This document shows positions 55,301-64,000 of a stretch of DNA of 64,000 bases, one piece after another (the first letter of the stretch is position 1; every line of letters begins with the position of its first letter). The position numbers were made by a program, and so were the translations under genes. The DNA comes from Erinaceus europaeus (Eukaryota; Chordata; Mammalia; Eulipotyphla; Erinaceidae): assembly GCF_950295315.1 (NCBI RefSeq), contig NC_080164.1, positions 14,314,427-14,378,426 of the forward strand, given 5' to 3'. The notes beneath the pieces were generated by a model. That model saw only the letters and a program-made list of their open reading frames with translations, ran no database searches and was not told the origin of the DNA.

Positions 55301-55345
55301 GATTTCTTCCTTGATTTCCTCTTTAACCCAGAAGTTGTTAAGAAG
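52343..55345 (-). pseudogene. L1 ORF2 remnant: reverse transcriptase present, endonuclease absent
   Basis: The frame begins in the linker after the endonuclease ([13 protein letters not shown]), which lies at roughly residue 250 of human ORF2p as I recall it. The reverse transcriptase region has the [10 protein letters not shown] block, the [14 protein letters not shown] block, an R-Q-G-C-P-L-S-P block and the catalytic F-A-D-D at about 54016-54027. The carboxy-terminal cysteine-rich segment ([18 protein letters not shown]) lies near 52690-52750. Reading frames break near 54920-54790, 54250-54190 and 53095-52980. Long plus-strand frames here are antisense shadows. Confidence 0.9.
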
Positions 55346-55715
55346 TGTACTGTTGGGAGCTGGGCAGTAGCACAGCGGGTTAAGCGCAGGTGGCGCTAAG
55401 CACAAGGACCAGCATGAGGATCCCGGTTCGAGCCCCCAGCTCCCTACCTGCAGGGGAGTCGCTTCATAGGCGGTGAAGCAGATCTGCAGGTGTCTGTCTT
55501 TCTCTCCTCCTCTCTGTCTTCCCCTCCTCTCTCCATTTCTCTCTGTCCTATCCAACAACAAAGCAACATCAACGATGGCAATAATGACCGCAACGAGGCT
55601 GCAACAACTAGGGCAACAAAAAGGGGGAAAAATGGCCTCCAGGAGTGGTGGATTCATGGTGCAGGCACCGAGCCCAGCAATAACCCTGGAGGAAAAAAAA
55701 AAAAAAAAAGAAAAG
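55346..55715 (+). mobile_element. SINE-A, long form, at the L1 deletion junction
   Basis: Head 'gggagctgggcagtagcacagcgggttaagcg' to tail 'aaccctggagg' and an A-run. It sits exactly between ORF2 and ORF1 sequence of the L1. I see no convincing direct repeat at its ends (left tgtactgtt, right ggagacctttcag), consistent with loss of one flank in the deletion. Confidence 0.85.
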
Positions 55716-55719
55716 AAAA

Positions 55720-56688
55720 AAGGAGACCTTTCAGAACTTCTTTCAGGGCAGGCTTGGTGATGGTTGCTTCCTTCAACTGTTGCTTGTCTGAGAAGGTTTT
55801 GATGCTTCCATCTAGTCTGAATGACAGTCTAGCAGGATATAGTATTCTTGGCTGAAAGCCTTTCTCATTGAGCACTCGATAGATATCTTGCCATTCTCTT
55901 CTGGCCTGTAGTGTTTGTGTGGAGAAGTCTGCTGCTAATCTTATGGGTTTTCCTTTGTAGGTGACACTTTGTTTTTTTCTTGCAGCCTTGAGGATCCTTT
56001 CTTTATCCTTATTCCTTTCCAGTCTAAGTATGACATGTCTTGGTGTCTTTAGGTCTGGGTTAATTCTGTTTGGGACCCTCTGGGCTTCTTGAATCTTTGT
56101 CTTTGGTGTTGTCTAGACTAGAGAAATTTTCAGCTATTATGGCCTGGAGAATGCTTTCTTCCTCCCCTTCTCTTTCTTCCTCTGGTAAGCCAATAATGCG
56201 TATATTGTTTCTTTTGAAGTCATCCCATAGGACTCTGTTGTTGTTTTCAGCATCTCTTAATCTCTTTTTGAGATCTCTTACTTCTTTTTTAGTTGTCTCT
56301 AATTCATCCTCAATCTTGCTAATTCTGTATTCAGCCTCATAGATTCTATTCTCTCTGCCCTCTACTGCTTTCTGGAGTTCATCTATTTTGTTGCCCTGCT
56401 CTGATACTGTTTTAGCTTGTTCAGCTAGTTGCCTTCTTAGCTCAGTGATTTCAGCTCTCAGCTCTCTAATAACCATGAGATAATTAGTATATTCTTCCAT
56501 ATTCTCATTTGTTGTTCCTGCATTTCTGATTACAATTTTTCAAATTCTTTACTCACTCCTGTTATTATTTCCTTAGCTGATGTTTGGATGTTGAACTCGT
56601 TATTTTGTGCTTCACCCTTTGGAGGACTTTTAGCTGGACTCTTGTCCTGGTTTGATTCTCCAATATTTTTTCTTGTTGTTTTAACCAT
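55720..56688 (-). pseudogene. L1 ORF1 remnant
   Basis: ORF1p is the L1 RNA-binding trimeric chaperone. The minus-strand ATG at 56688 starts M-V-K-T-T-R-K-N, a typical L1 ORF1 opening. A coiled-coil region rich in E, L, R and K heptads follows (56060-56500), then the RRM-type segment N-N-I-R-I-I-G-L-P-E-E-E. The carboxy-terminal domain ([19 protein letters not shown]) is read at 55720-55875. Frame changes near 56520 and 56060 show it is decayed. Confidence 0.85.
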
Positions 56689-57335
56689 TTTATATATTAT
56701 GTTATGAGTTCCCTTTATCTGTACTTTTCAAATTATTGATCACTATTGCCTGGATTGACTTGTGTCTAAGTAAGTTAAAGGGTTCACAGTGGTGGAAGGT
56801 AACAGTTATTTCCTGTTGTTAGGGGTTTTAACTGGTAGGATTAATAATACCCTGCAGACCGGGAGGGTCTTGAGGGTAGAAAGAAGATAGACCAAAGAGA
56901 ATGGAATAGGTGGGGAAATAGGGAAGGATCTTTCAGGCAAAACAATGATTATGTAGATAGTAAGGGAGCAGGCCATAATATCAGGAATGCAGGGTGCTTT
57001 GTGAGGCAGGTAGTCTGATAGGATGAAGCAAACCTTGGGGGGTTGTGTCCCCCCTTGCTGGACCTCTCAGTAGAGAGAGAGAGAGACTGACCGGATGGAT
57101 GTCCCCTCAAGTCAAACCCTGCCAAGCTCAACCACATCCTCACAATTTCCCTACACCTGGCCATGGCATTACCCCGGCGTGCTGGAGTCCTCGGAGAGCA
57201 GCCACTGGCCTTATTTGCTGGCTGTTGCCTTGTGGCCGAGCCAGTCACCAGGCCAGGGACAGGCGGGCAGGCACCCTGGGGCTGACATCCAGAGAGCCGG
57301 CTGGGCGGCTTGTGAAGGGCACCCAGCGTTACAGC
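56689..57335 (-). other. Probable L1 5' region and GC-rich flank
   Basis: Upstream of the L1 ORF1 ATG. 57040-57335 is GC-rich and opens with a GA run. It may be the L1 5' untranslated region or unrecognised sequence tied to the RPL27A copy. No gene was recognised. Confidence 0.5.
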
Positions 57336-57665
57336 CACCAGGCTACTTTGGGAAGGTCGGCACGCACCATTACCACCTGAAGAGACTCAGAGCTTCTGCC
57401 CGACTGTCAACCTGGATAAGCTGTGAACCCTGGTCAGCGAGCAGACGCGGGTCAACGCATCAAGAACCTAGCTGGGGCCGCCCCCATCATCGACGTGTTG
57501 CGTGTTGCCGTTGGGCTACTACAAAGTCTTGGGGAAGGGCAACCTCCCCATGCAGCCTCTCATTGTGAAGGTTGAATTCTTCTGTAGAAGAGCTGATCTT
57601 CAAAGGTGTTGGCGGATCCTGTGTCCTGGTGGCTTGAAACCACGCGGGAAGGTTCATTAAGCGCC
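57336..57665 (+). pseudogene. RPL27A: RPL27A processed pseudogene
   Basis: The sequence follows the mRNA of ribosomal protein L27a from the G-Y-F-G-K-V-G region to the stop and start of the 3' untranslated region. It has no introns: H-Y-H-L-K-R, then [29 protein letters not shown] and a terminal C-V-L-V-A-type ending with 'ggtggcttgaa'. A Trp codon has become TGA at 57424-57426, and small deletions shift the frame near 57455 and 57500. An A-rich tail leads into an AAAG microsatellite. The first half of the coding region is not recognisable upstream, so the copy is 5' truncated or badly decayed. It cannot make protein. Confidence 0.88.
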
Positions 57666-57767
57666 ATGAATGTGAAAAAATGAAGGGAGGAAGGAAGAAA
57701 GAAGGAAAGAAAGAAAGAAAGAGAGAGAGAGAAATGGAGAGAGGAGGGGAAGACAGAAAAGGGGAGA

Positions 57768-58085
57768 GAGGGAGTTGGGTGGTAGCACAGTGGGTTAAGC
57801 GCACGTGGTGCAAAGCCAAGGACCGACGTAAGGATCCCGGTTCCCGGTTCGAGCACCTAGCTCCCCACCTGCAGGGGAGTTGCTTCACAGGTGGTGAAGC
57901 AGGTCTGCAGGTGTCTGTCTTTCTCTCCCCCCTGTCTTCCCCTCCTCTCTCCATTTCTTTCTGTCCTATCCAACAACAACGACATCAATAACTACAACAA
58001 TAACAATAACACAACAATAACTACAACAATTAAACAAGGGCAACAAAAGGGAATAAATAAATATTTAAAAAAAGAATGATATTCT
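57768..58085 (+). mobile_element. SINE-A nested in an opposite SINE-A
   Basis: 'aaggggagaga' type sequence on both sides (57757 and 58096 regions) fits a target duplication. 'cccggtt' is repeated at 57836-57849. Confidence 0.87.
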
Positions 58086-58204
58086 TTAAAAAAGAAGGGG
58101 AGAGAAAGATAGACACCTGAAGACCTGCTTCACCGCCTCTGAAGCAAACCCCCTCAGGTGGGGAGCCCGGGACTTGAACCAGGATCCTTATACCGGTCCT
58201 TGCC

Positions 58205-58597
58205 TGTCCAGCCGGGCAGCCCCCCTGCTCTGATGCTGTGGTCTACTTACATAATCATTGTTTTGCCTGAGACCCACCCTTCCTGCAGGGTATTGGTTAA
58301 TCCCACTGGTTAGAACCTTCGCAACAGCTGCTATGGAAGCTTTCTACCTTCGAGCTCTTTTCTCTACCCCCTCTCCTAGCCATTTCCATTTCCCACTTGC
58401 CATTTCCAGATTCTAAGATATAAAAAGCACTGTCTCTGATCAGTAAAGGCATTGCATTGCGTTCCCACTCCGCCACGAGTTCCTGGTCTCTCTCCCGGGT
58501 TTCTGAGTAAGCAGCAGCCCAGGTTGGCTCCAGTCGAGTTCTCTGCAGCTCAGAGAGCAGGTGCCCGGTAAGGAACACCCGCAACACTAGCCCGGCA
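58205..58597 (+). mobile_element. Solo LTR (family 2), inserted in a SINE-A
   Basis: The element begins TGTCCAGCCGGGC and ends TAGCCCGGCA. A minus-strand SINE-A is split exactly here: its 'ggtccttgc' is on the left and its 'cgcttaacccgctgcgctac' on the right. A TATA-like AAGATATAAAAAG lies near 58415-58427, with CT-rich DNA downstream. The six bases next to each end (cttgcc and cttccg) are similar but not identical, consistent with an old target duplication. No internal retroviral sequence remains. Confidence 0.75.
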
Positions 58598-58769
58598 CTT
58601 CCGCTTAACCCGCTGCGCTACCGTCCATCTCCTAACGGCATTCTAAAGTACCTGACAGGCTTTCGTTCTCTTGAGAATCAGGTAACATGAATAAAAGCTC
58701 TTTAAATAACATGAACACCTCGCAGCCACTCTGCAAACCGAACGTGTAATGTGTTGTCTTTTTTTTTTT

Positions 58770-59360
58770 TTTAATTTTATTAGTGATTTAATATTGATTT
58801 GCAAAATTGCATGTCAGCAGGGCTATAATTCCACAGCATTCCCACCATCAGAGGTCTGAATCTCCAGTCCCTCCATTGCAAGCCACAGCAGTTCTCCTAA
58901 GGTTGCAGACTTGGGTTACCTGTCATCTGTACAACTGTCTACATTTGTACACAATTGCTCCCTTTTTTCCAGGTCCAATATTCTTTTCCCCTCTCAGCCA
59001 CTTATGACACTGCTACTACATCCAAATGTCCCTCCCTTTTTCTGCTTCTCTTTCCGGGTCTGATGGAGCCGGAATTCAGAGCCCTCTTATCCTTTTCTTC
59101 CTATCACTTCCCCCCCACTGGGAGTATGGATCAGAATTGTTTTGGGGGTGCAGAAGGTAGGAGTTCTGGCTCTGTGATTGCTTTTCCACTAGACATGGGT
59201 GTTGGCAGGTCAATCCATACCCACAGCCTGCTTCTTTTTCCCTCATGGGCTTGCGCTCTGGAGAGGTGAGGTTTCAGGTCACATTGGTGAGGTTGTCTGC
59301 CCAGAGACTTCAGGATGGAATCATAGTAGCATCTACAACTTGGTGGCTTGGAGGTGACAA
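58770..59360 (-). mobile_element. Repeat F-related copy, longer
   Basis: Starts in a T-run and contains 'ccacagcattcccaccatca' and 'gacatgggtgttggcaggtc'. It shares the ending block with 41430-41540 but has about 250 bp of extra middle sequence, so it is either another subfamily or the less truncated form. Confidence 0.65.
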
Positions 59361-59444
59361 TTTGTTTCTAATCAATGTAAAATACTTTATCTTCATTTAT
59401 CTGAGGTGATATGTTTATTCATGTATATGTATTATGCTTTTTTT

Positions 59445-59575
59445 TTTTTAAACCAGAACACTGCTCAGCTCTGGTTTATGGCAGTGTGGGGGATTGAACC
59501 TGGGATTTTGGAGCTTTGGGCATGAAAGTCCCTTTGCATAACCATTATACTATCTACCCTCACCCCTCCCTTTTT
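59445..59575 (-). mobile_element. SINE-C
   Basis: 'aaccagaacactgctcagct' to 'actatctaccctcacccc'. Confidence 0.87.
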
Positions 59576-59579
59576 TTTT

Positions 59580-60160
59580 TTTTTTAAAGGATTTGGGTAA
59601 ATGTCTCTTTGACTCTATTTAAGACAAACAAGCATAGATTGGAATATTGGAAAAGTTGTGATGTATTTTTTTTTTTTTTTTACATTTTTCTGTGCCAAGG
59701 TGTGACCTTACTTTTCCCACAATCCGGTACTTCAGTGCTTAGAAATACTTTGTACATGCCTGCATGCCAGTATTTGTTACTTTCGTCACTAGACTTTTAT
59801 CTGACTGTTTGCTGTAAACTAATTGTACAATCGTGTCAGGGATCTCTAAGCCACCCGTTCTTTGATGGTTTGTGAGGGGACACAGAATTCATCACAGTGG
59901 TAGGAATAACTGATTGATTTCAGTGAGAGGCTGCGAGCACGATTGGGCAGTGGGAAATGTGAGCAAAGACCAGGAGAAACCAGACGCAAACTTCCATGAG
60001 TCCTTGCCCTGTGGAGTCACCCTGGACACAGACATGATAACAGCAGATGTGAAATATTGTTTCTCAGGGAATTGATTAGACTCATGCTTGAGGGTCTTTT
60101 GGACTCCTGGTCACATACTAAAATTTCAGACTGTCATGTGAAATATAAACAGACCTTTCT
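59580..60160. other. Unique DNA in the UBXN2A intron
   Basis: No recent repeat or recognisable exon. Confidence 0.5.
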
Positions 60161-60204
60161 TTCTTTCCTTCCCTTTCTTTTTTTTCTCTTTCTATCTTTC
60201 TTTC

Positions 60205-60362
60205 TTTGTCTCCAGGGTTATCACTGGGGCTCAGTACTGGCACTATGAACACCTTGCTCCTGGAGGCCATTTTTTCCCCCCATTTTATTGGATAGGACAG
60301 AGAGAAATAGAGAGAGGAGGGGGAGAGAGAAAGACACCTGCAGACCAGTTTCACCATATAAG
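60205..60362 (-). mobile_element. SINE-A, truncated
   Basis: Long-form tail present, middle deleted; cut at 'cagaccagtttcacc'. Confidence 0.78.
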
Positions 60363-60444
60363 CAGACTTTTCAAAAGGAAACTCAGGCCTCTAATGTTAA
60401 CTGACTTCTGCACAGAATGACTATTTCAAAAAAGCTGAATTAGG

Positions 60445-60890
60445 GGGCCAGGTGGTGGTGTACCTGGTTAAGCACACATGTTGTGCAAAAACCCATGTTC
60501 AAGCCCCTGATCCCCACCGCAGGGGGAAAGCTTCATGAATTATGAAGCAGGGCTGCAGGTCTTGGTCAGTCTCTCTCTCTCTCCCTCTCCTTCCCTCCCT
60601 CCCTTTTCTCCCTTCCCCCCCTCAATTTCTGGCTGTGTCTATCTAATAATAAGTAAATTAAAAAAAAAAGCTGAATTAACTTAGTTTTTAGAGAGCTTCA
60701 TTGGGACAAAATTCACTTAGTAATATAATTCATTATTAAAAGTATGTGACTTTTAAAATTTATTAATGAGAGGATGAAAGAGAATGAACCAAAATATCAC
60801 TAGCGCATATGATGCCAGGGATCAAATCTGAGGCCTCCTGCTTGAGAGTCTTAATGCTTTATCCACAGTGCCGTCTGCTTGGCCCACCTC
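60445..60890. mobile_element. SINE-B (+) then SINE-D (-)
   Basis: 60445-60670 and 60750-60888 ('ttattaatgagaggatgaaa'). Confidence 0.78.
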
Positions 60891-61091
60891 AGGACTTCTT
60901 AGTATAGCCACAGAATCAATTGTGCCGCCATCCACAGTTTTATATTTAATGTTGAGGCAGACAAACAGGGACAAGAAAGAACCATAGAAAACCCTACACT
61001 TCAGACACCTGAGTGCCTGCGACTCTTTGGTCCTCCTCCCCACCGTCCTGAGGCTTCACCTGCGATTGCTCAGCTGCATTCCTGAGCAGCC

Positions 61092-61340
61092 GAGTAACTT
61101 ACCTGATGCCTGTGTAGAAAGCCTCTTCTGGACACATAGGAAGGAGAGATGGAATAAATAAATAAATAAATAAATAAATAAAAGGAAGGAGAGACGAGTT
61201 ATTAGAGTAACTTACCTGACGCCTGTGTAGAAAGCCTCTTCTGGACACATAGGAAGGAGAGATGAGTTATTAGAGTAACTTACCTGATGCCTGTGTAGAA
61301 AGCCTCTTCTGGACGCATAGGAAGGAGAGATGAGTTATTA
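61092..61340. repeat. 68-bp unit present three times, first copy split by (AAAT)n
   Basis: Copies start at 61092, 61205 and 61273, each with 'gagtaacttacctga' and 'aaagcctcttctgg'. Copies 2 and 3 differ at about two bases. Copy 1 carries about 45 extra bases of AAAT repeat plus a duplicated 'aaggaaggagagac'. Confidence 0.95.
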
Positions 61341-61611
61341 ACAACCTTGTTTAGTGGCATTAGGCGTTAGAGCCTAGAACTTAACAGTAACCTCATGCCT
61401 CCTCATTCCGAAGGAAGTGTCAGTGAGCTGGCGGGAGGTGTAAGGGAATCTGGGCTTTAACAGTGACTGACTCACCCTGTGAGTGAACCAAGCACACAAT
61501 CTTGAGTTGCTTATGGGGATGTTTCCAGCTGACTAGCCTCAGAAAACCGGGCCGTCAGAACTGCATGTACCTACCTGCACAAAGGTCTTTTAATTTAATT
61601 TATTATTATTT

Positions 61612-61905
61612 ATTTTTATTTTTTTTTTATATTTATTTTATTTATTTATTCCCTTTTGTTGTCCTTGTTGTTTTATTGTTGTAGTTATTATTGTTGTTGT
61701 CATTGTTGGATAGGACAGAAAGAAATGGAGAGAGGAGGGGAAGACAGAGAAGAGGAGAGAAAGATAGACACCTGCAGACCTGCTTCACCGCCTGTGAAGC
61801 GACTCCCCTGCAGGTGGGGAGCCGGGGTTCGAACCGGGATCCTTATGCCGGTCCTTGTGCTTTGCGCCACCTGCGCTTAACCCGCTGCGCTACAGCCTGA
61901 CTCCC
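61612..61905 (-). mobile_element. SINE-A with 20-bp target duplication
   Basis: aatttaatttattattattt at 61592-61611 and 61906-61925. Confidence 0.95.
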
Positions 61906-61929
61906 AATTTAATTTATTATTATTTTTTT

Positions 61930-62400
61930 CAATTACCAGAGCACTGCTGAGCTCTTGCTTATGGTGGTGCAGGGGATTGAACCATGCTGCAGTATGCAAG
62001 GACCCACTCTCGGTCATAACTCATGCCCCACCTTGCTTCTTCTTTTTTTTTTTTTTCCCCTCCTCCAGGGTTATTGCTGGGCTCAGTGCCTGCACCGTGA
62101 ATCCACCGCTCCTGGAGGCCATTTTTTTTCCCCTCTTTTGTTGCCCTTGTTGTAGCTTCGTTGTGGTTATTATTATTGCCCTTGTTGACGCAATTCGTTG
62201 TTGGATAGGACAGAGAGAAGTGGAGAGAGGAGGGGAAGACAGGGGGGAGAGAAAGACAGACACCTGCAGACGTGCTTCACCGCCTGTGAAGCGACTCCCC
62301 TGCAGGTGGGGAGCCGGGTCTTGAATCGGGATCCTTAACACGGTTCTTGTGCTTTGCGCCACGTGCGCTTAACGTGCTGCGCTACCGCCCGACTCCCAGA
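61930..62400 (-). mobile_element. SINE-C fragment and SINE-A, long form
   Basis: 61932-61984 stops mid-element. The SINE-A runs 62042-62398 with the intact 'ccgtgaatccaccgctcctg' block. Confidence 0.88.
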
Positions 62401-62587
62401 CTTTTTGTTTTTATAGCTGTGCCCATTCTTGGCATCTCAAACAAATGGCATCATACACTGTGGTCAGCTGTGACTGGCCACTTGGGGGTAGCATTAATTT
62501 TTCAAGGTCCTTCCCAGTTGCAGTGTCGGAGCTTTGAGTTAGTTCCTTAGTAAGGGATCTACACAAAATACTTGGTTTTTTGTTTGT

Positions 62588-62795
62588 TTTTAATTGCATT
62601 TATTTGTTATTGGATAGAGACAGAGAAATTGAGAGGGATGGGGGAGATAGAGAAGGAAAGAGACAGAGAGACACCTACAGCTCTTCCCACCACTTGTGAA
62701 GCTTTCTCTTTGCAGGTGGGGACCAGGGGCTTGAACCCAGGTCCTTGCGCACTGTAACGTATGTGCTTAACCGGTGTGCCACTACCTGGTCCTCC
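62588..62795 (-). mobile_element. SINE-B
   Basis: 'attgcatttatttgttattg' to 'gtgccactacctggtcc'. Confidence 0.85.
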
Positions 62796-63224
62796 CTCTA
62801 CACAAAATATATGAAACAGAACTTAACACTTCCTCTGTAACACAAGTAGGTTTTGTTAGAAACAACAGTCTAGCTACCCCCCCCCCCCGCCTTTGAGCCT
62901 GACCCTCATCTCTGAACACGACTGCAGTGCACCCGAGTGAGAAACCGCCCGGTGTGGGAGCAGACTGGACCCAGCCTCACTCATTATTACTCTCAGTTAT
63001 CGGGCAATGACAGAACCCAGCTAGCTAGGCAGTTTATATTTACGTGTGATGCTTTGTGTTGGACAATTCTAGGATACAGGTGCCATGGCCCTGGCGAGGA
63101 GATGAGGGCTGTGACGTCTCTGTCACTGTCTCTTACCTGAATGAAGAAACAACCCACAGTAGTAAAATTGTGACTTTCCCAGGCCCCAGCTCTGAAGGAG
63201 AGAGAGCAAAAAGAAAAGACTAGA

Positions 63225-63455
63225 GTGGCTGGGCGGTGGTGCAGTGGGTTAAGCGCATATGGCGCAAAGCAGAAAGACCGGAGTAAGGATCCTGGTTCGA
63301 GCCCCCAGCTCCCCACCTGCACGGGGGTCACTTTATAAGCGGTGAAGCAGGTCTGCAGGTGTCTTGTTTTTCTCTCCTCCTCTCTGTCTTCCCCTCCTCA
63401 CTGCATTTCTCTCTGTCCTATCCAAAATAATAATAACAGTAAAAAAGATGAAAAA
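63225..63455 (+). mobile_element. SINE-A, shortened tail
   Basis: 'gtggctgggcggtggtgcag' to 'ctatccaaaataataa'. Confidence 0.87.
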
Positions 63456-63462
63456 GAATAGA

Positions 63463-64000
63463 GTGGGGAGTTGGGTGGTAGTGCAGTGGGTTAAGTGCAG
63501 GAGGTGGAAAGCTCAAGGACTCATGTAAGGATCCTGGTTTTTTTTTTTTGCCTCCAGGGTTATTGCTGGGCTCCGTGCCTGCACCATGAATCCACTGCTT
63601 CTGGAAGCCATTTTTCCCCCCTTTTGTTGCCCTTGTTGTTGTAGCCTCGTTGTGGTTATTGTTGTTGATGTTGTTCATTGTTGGATAGGACAGAGAGAAA
63701 TGGAGAGAGGAGGGGAAGACAGAGGGGGAGAGAAAGATAGACACCTGCAGACCTGCTTCACTGCCTGTGAAGTGACTCCCCTGCAGGTGGGGAGACGGGG
63801 GCTCGAACCGGGATCCTTACACTGGCCCTTGAGCTTCGCTCCACATGTGCTTAACCTGCTGCGCTACCACCCGACCCCCAAGATCCTGATTTGAGCTCCC
63901 AGCTCCCCACCTGCAGGGGAGTTGCTTCATAAGTGGTGAAGGTCTGCAGGTGTCTGTCTTTCTCTCCCCCTCTGTCTTCCCCTCCTCTCTTCTTTTCTCT
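63463..64000 (+). mobile_element. SINE-A split by an inverted SINE-A, runs off the window
   Basis: Host parts 63463-63540 and 63880-64000. A long-form SINE-A (-) occupies 63541-63879. Near-identical 'aagatcctg(g/a)tt' lies on both sides. Confidence 0.9.

Larger units (their letters stand above)
52055..57000 (-). mobile_element. L1 retrotransposon, internally deleted and broken
   Basis: A long minus-strand LINE-1. From the right it has a 5' untranslated region (about 56689-57000), ORF1 (56688 to about 55720), then a SINE-A, then ORF2 from about 55345 down to 52340, and a 3' end at about 52055-52180 carrying the 'ccccaataaagaaat' type signal in reverse. The ORF1-ORF2 spacer and the start of ORF2 are missing. 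Several frameshifts break ORF2, so it cannot move by itself. Confidence 0.92.
57725..58637 (-). mobile_element. SINE-A host carrying a SINE-A and an LTR
   Basis: Host pieces are about 57725-57767, 58085-58204 and 58598-58637. The reversed head ends 'gctaccgtccatctcc'. Confidence 0.82.
50266..64000 (+). other. UBXN2A: UBXN2A intron after the first coding exon (partial)
   Basis: No further UBXN2A exon was recognised to the window end. The stretch holds two LTRs of one family, a 4.9-kb defective L1, an RPL27A retropseudogene, a triplicated 68-bp repeat and many SINEs. Confidence 0.75.

Noticed and set aside
63120..63140. A minus-strand splice donor (CAG/GTAAGA) as part of a new exon
   Set aside because: An isolated donor-like match in unique DNA, without a frame, acceptor or recognised protein; expected by chance.
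1..64000. Functional tRNA genes suggested by many A-box and B-box motifs
   Set aside because: All occurrences are SINE heads followed by SINE bodies. None has a clean cloverleaf end with a T-run terminator.
1..64000. CRISPR arrays, insertion sequences, prokaryotic operons
   Set aside because: Regular repeats here are SINEs or microsatellites. Splice sites, L1s and CpG islands show this is mammalian chromosomal DNA.

Overview
This window is mammalian nuclear DNA. Unique sequence is interrupted about every 300 bp by tRNA-derived SINEs, with L1 fragments, LTRs and ancient MIR elements between them. The two commonest SINE types match repeats I associate with hedgehog (Erinaceus), so an erinaceid insectivore is the best guess. 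That is recognition from memory, not a database result.

Two protein-coding genes can be anchored, arranged head to head. ATAD2B lies on the minus strand: coding exon 1 at 22279-22494 inside a CpG island (about 21690-23400), and coding exon 2 at 59-210. The 22 kb between them is intron 1. UBXN2A lies on the plus strand: its first coding exon is at 50211-50265 (ATG at 50225). A second CpG island (about 39700-40430), with four GC boxes, a TATA-like box at 39990 and a splice donor after 40263, is its likely promoter and non-coding exon 1. About 17 kb of repeat-dense intergenic DNA separates the islands. No further UBXN2A exon was recognised before the window ends.

Working names for repeats used below. 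SINE-A: head with 'agcgcagcgggttaag', B box 'ggttcgagccc', body 'gtctgcaggtgtctgtctttc', tail of CAA/ATAA triplets, sometimes with a longer tail ending 'aaccctggaggc'. SINE-B: 'ggtggtgcacctggttaag', 'gaagcagggctgcaggtgtc', ending 'tctatccaataaataaa'. SINE-C: 'tagatagcataatggttatg'. SINE-D: 'ggaggtggcgcagtggataa'. SINE-E: 'agtgtgctgctttgccatgt'. Repeat F: an interspersed repeat of unknown class whose 3' end resembles a LINE tail.

Other elements: an L1 at 52055 to about 57000 that lacks the region for the endonuclease, with a SINE sitting at the deletion junction; a 5'-truncated L1 at 32385-33640; several short L1 3' ends; one complete solo LTR (30426-30890); two LTRs of a second family in opposite orientations (51228-51810 and 58205-58597); a processed RPL27A pseudogene; and a 3'-truncated, tailless 5S rRNA retropseudogene with 16-bp target-site duplications. 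Several loci show insertions nested three or four deep.

No bacterial-type system, CRISPR array or new protein-coding locus is supported. The most unusual signals are a splice acceptor plus open frame carried by antisense long SINE-A copies (one lies in UBXN2A intron 1), a triplicated 68-bp repeat carrying perfect minus-strand splice donors, the tailless 5S copy and the deleted L1. SINE boundaries are read by eye and are approximate unless a target-site duplication is given.
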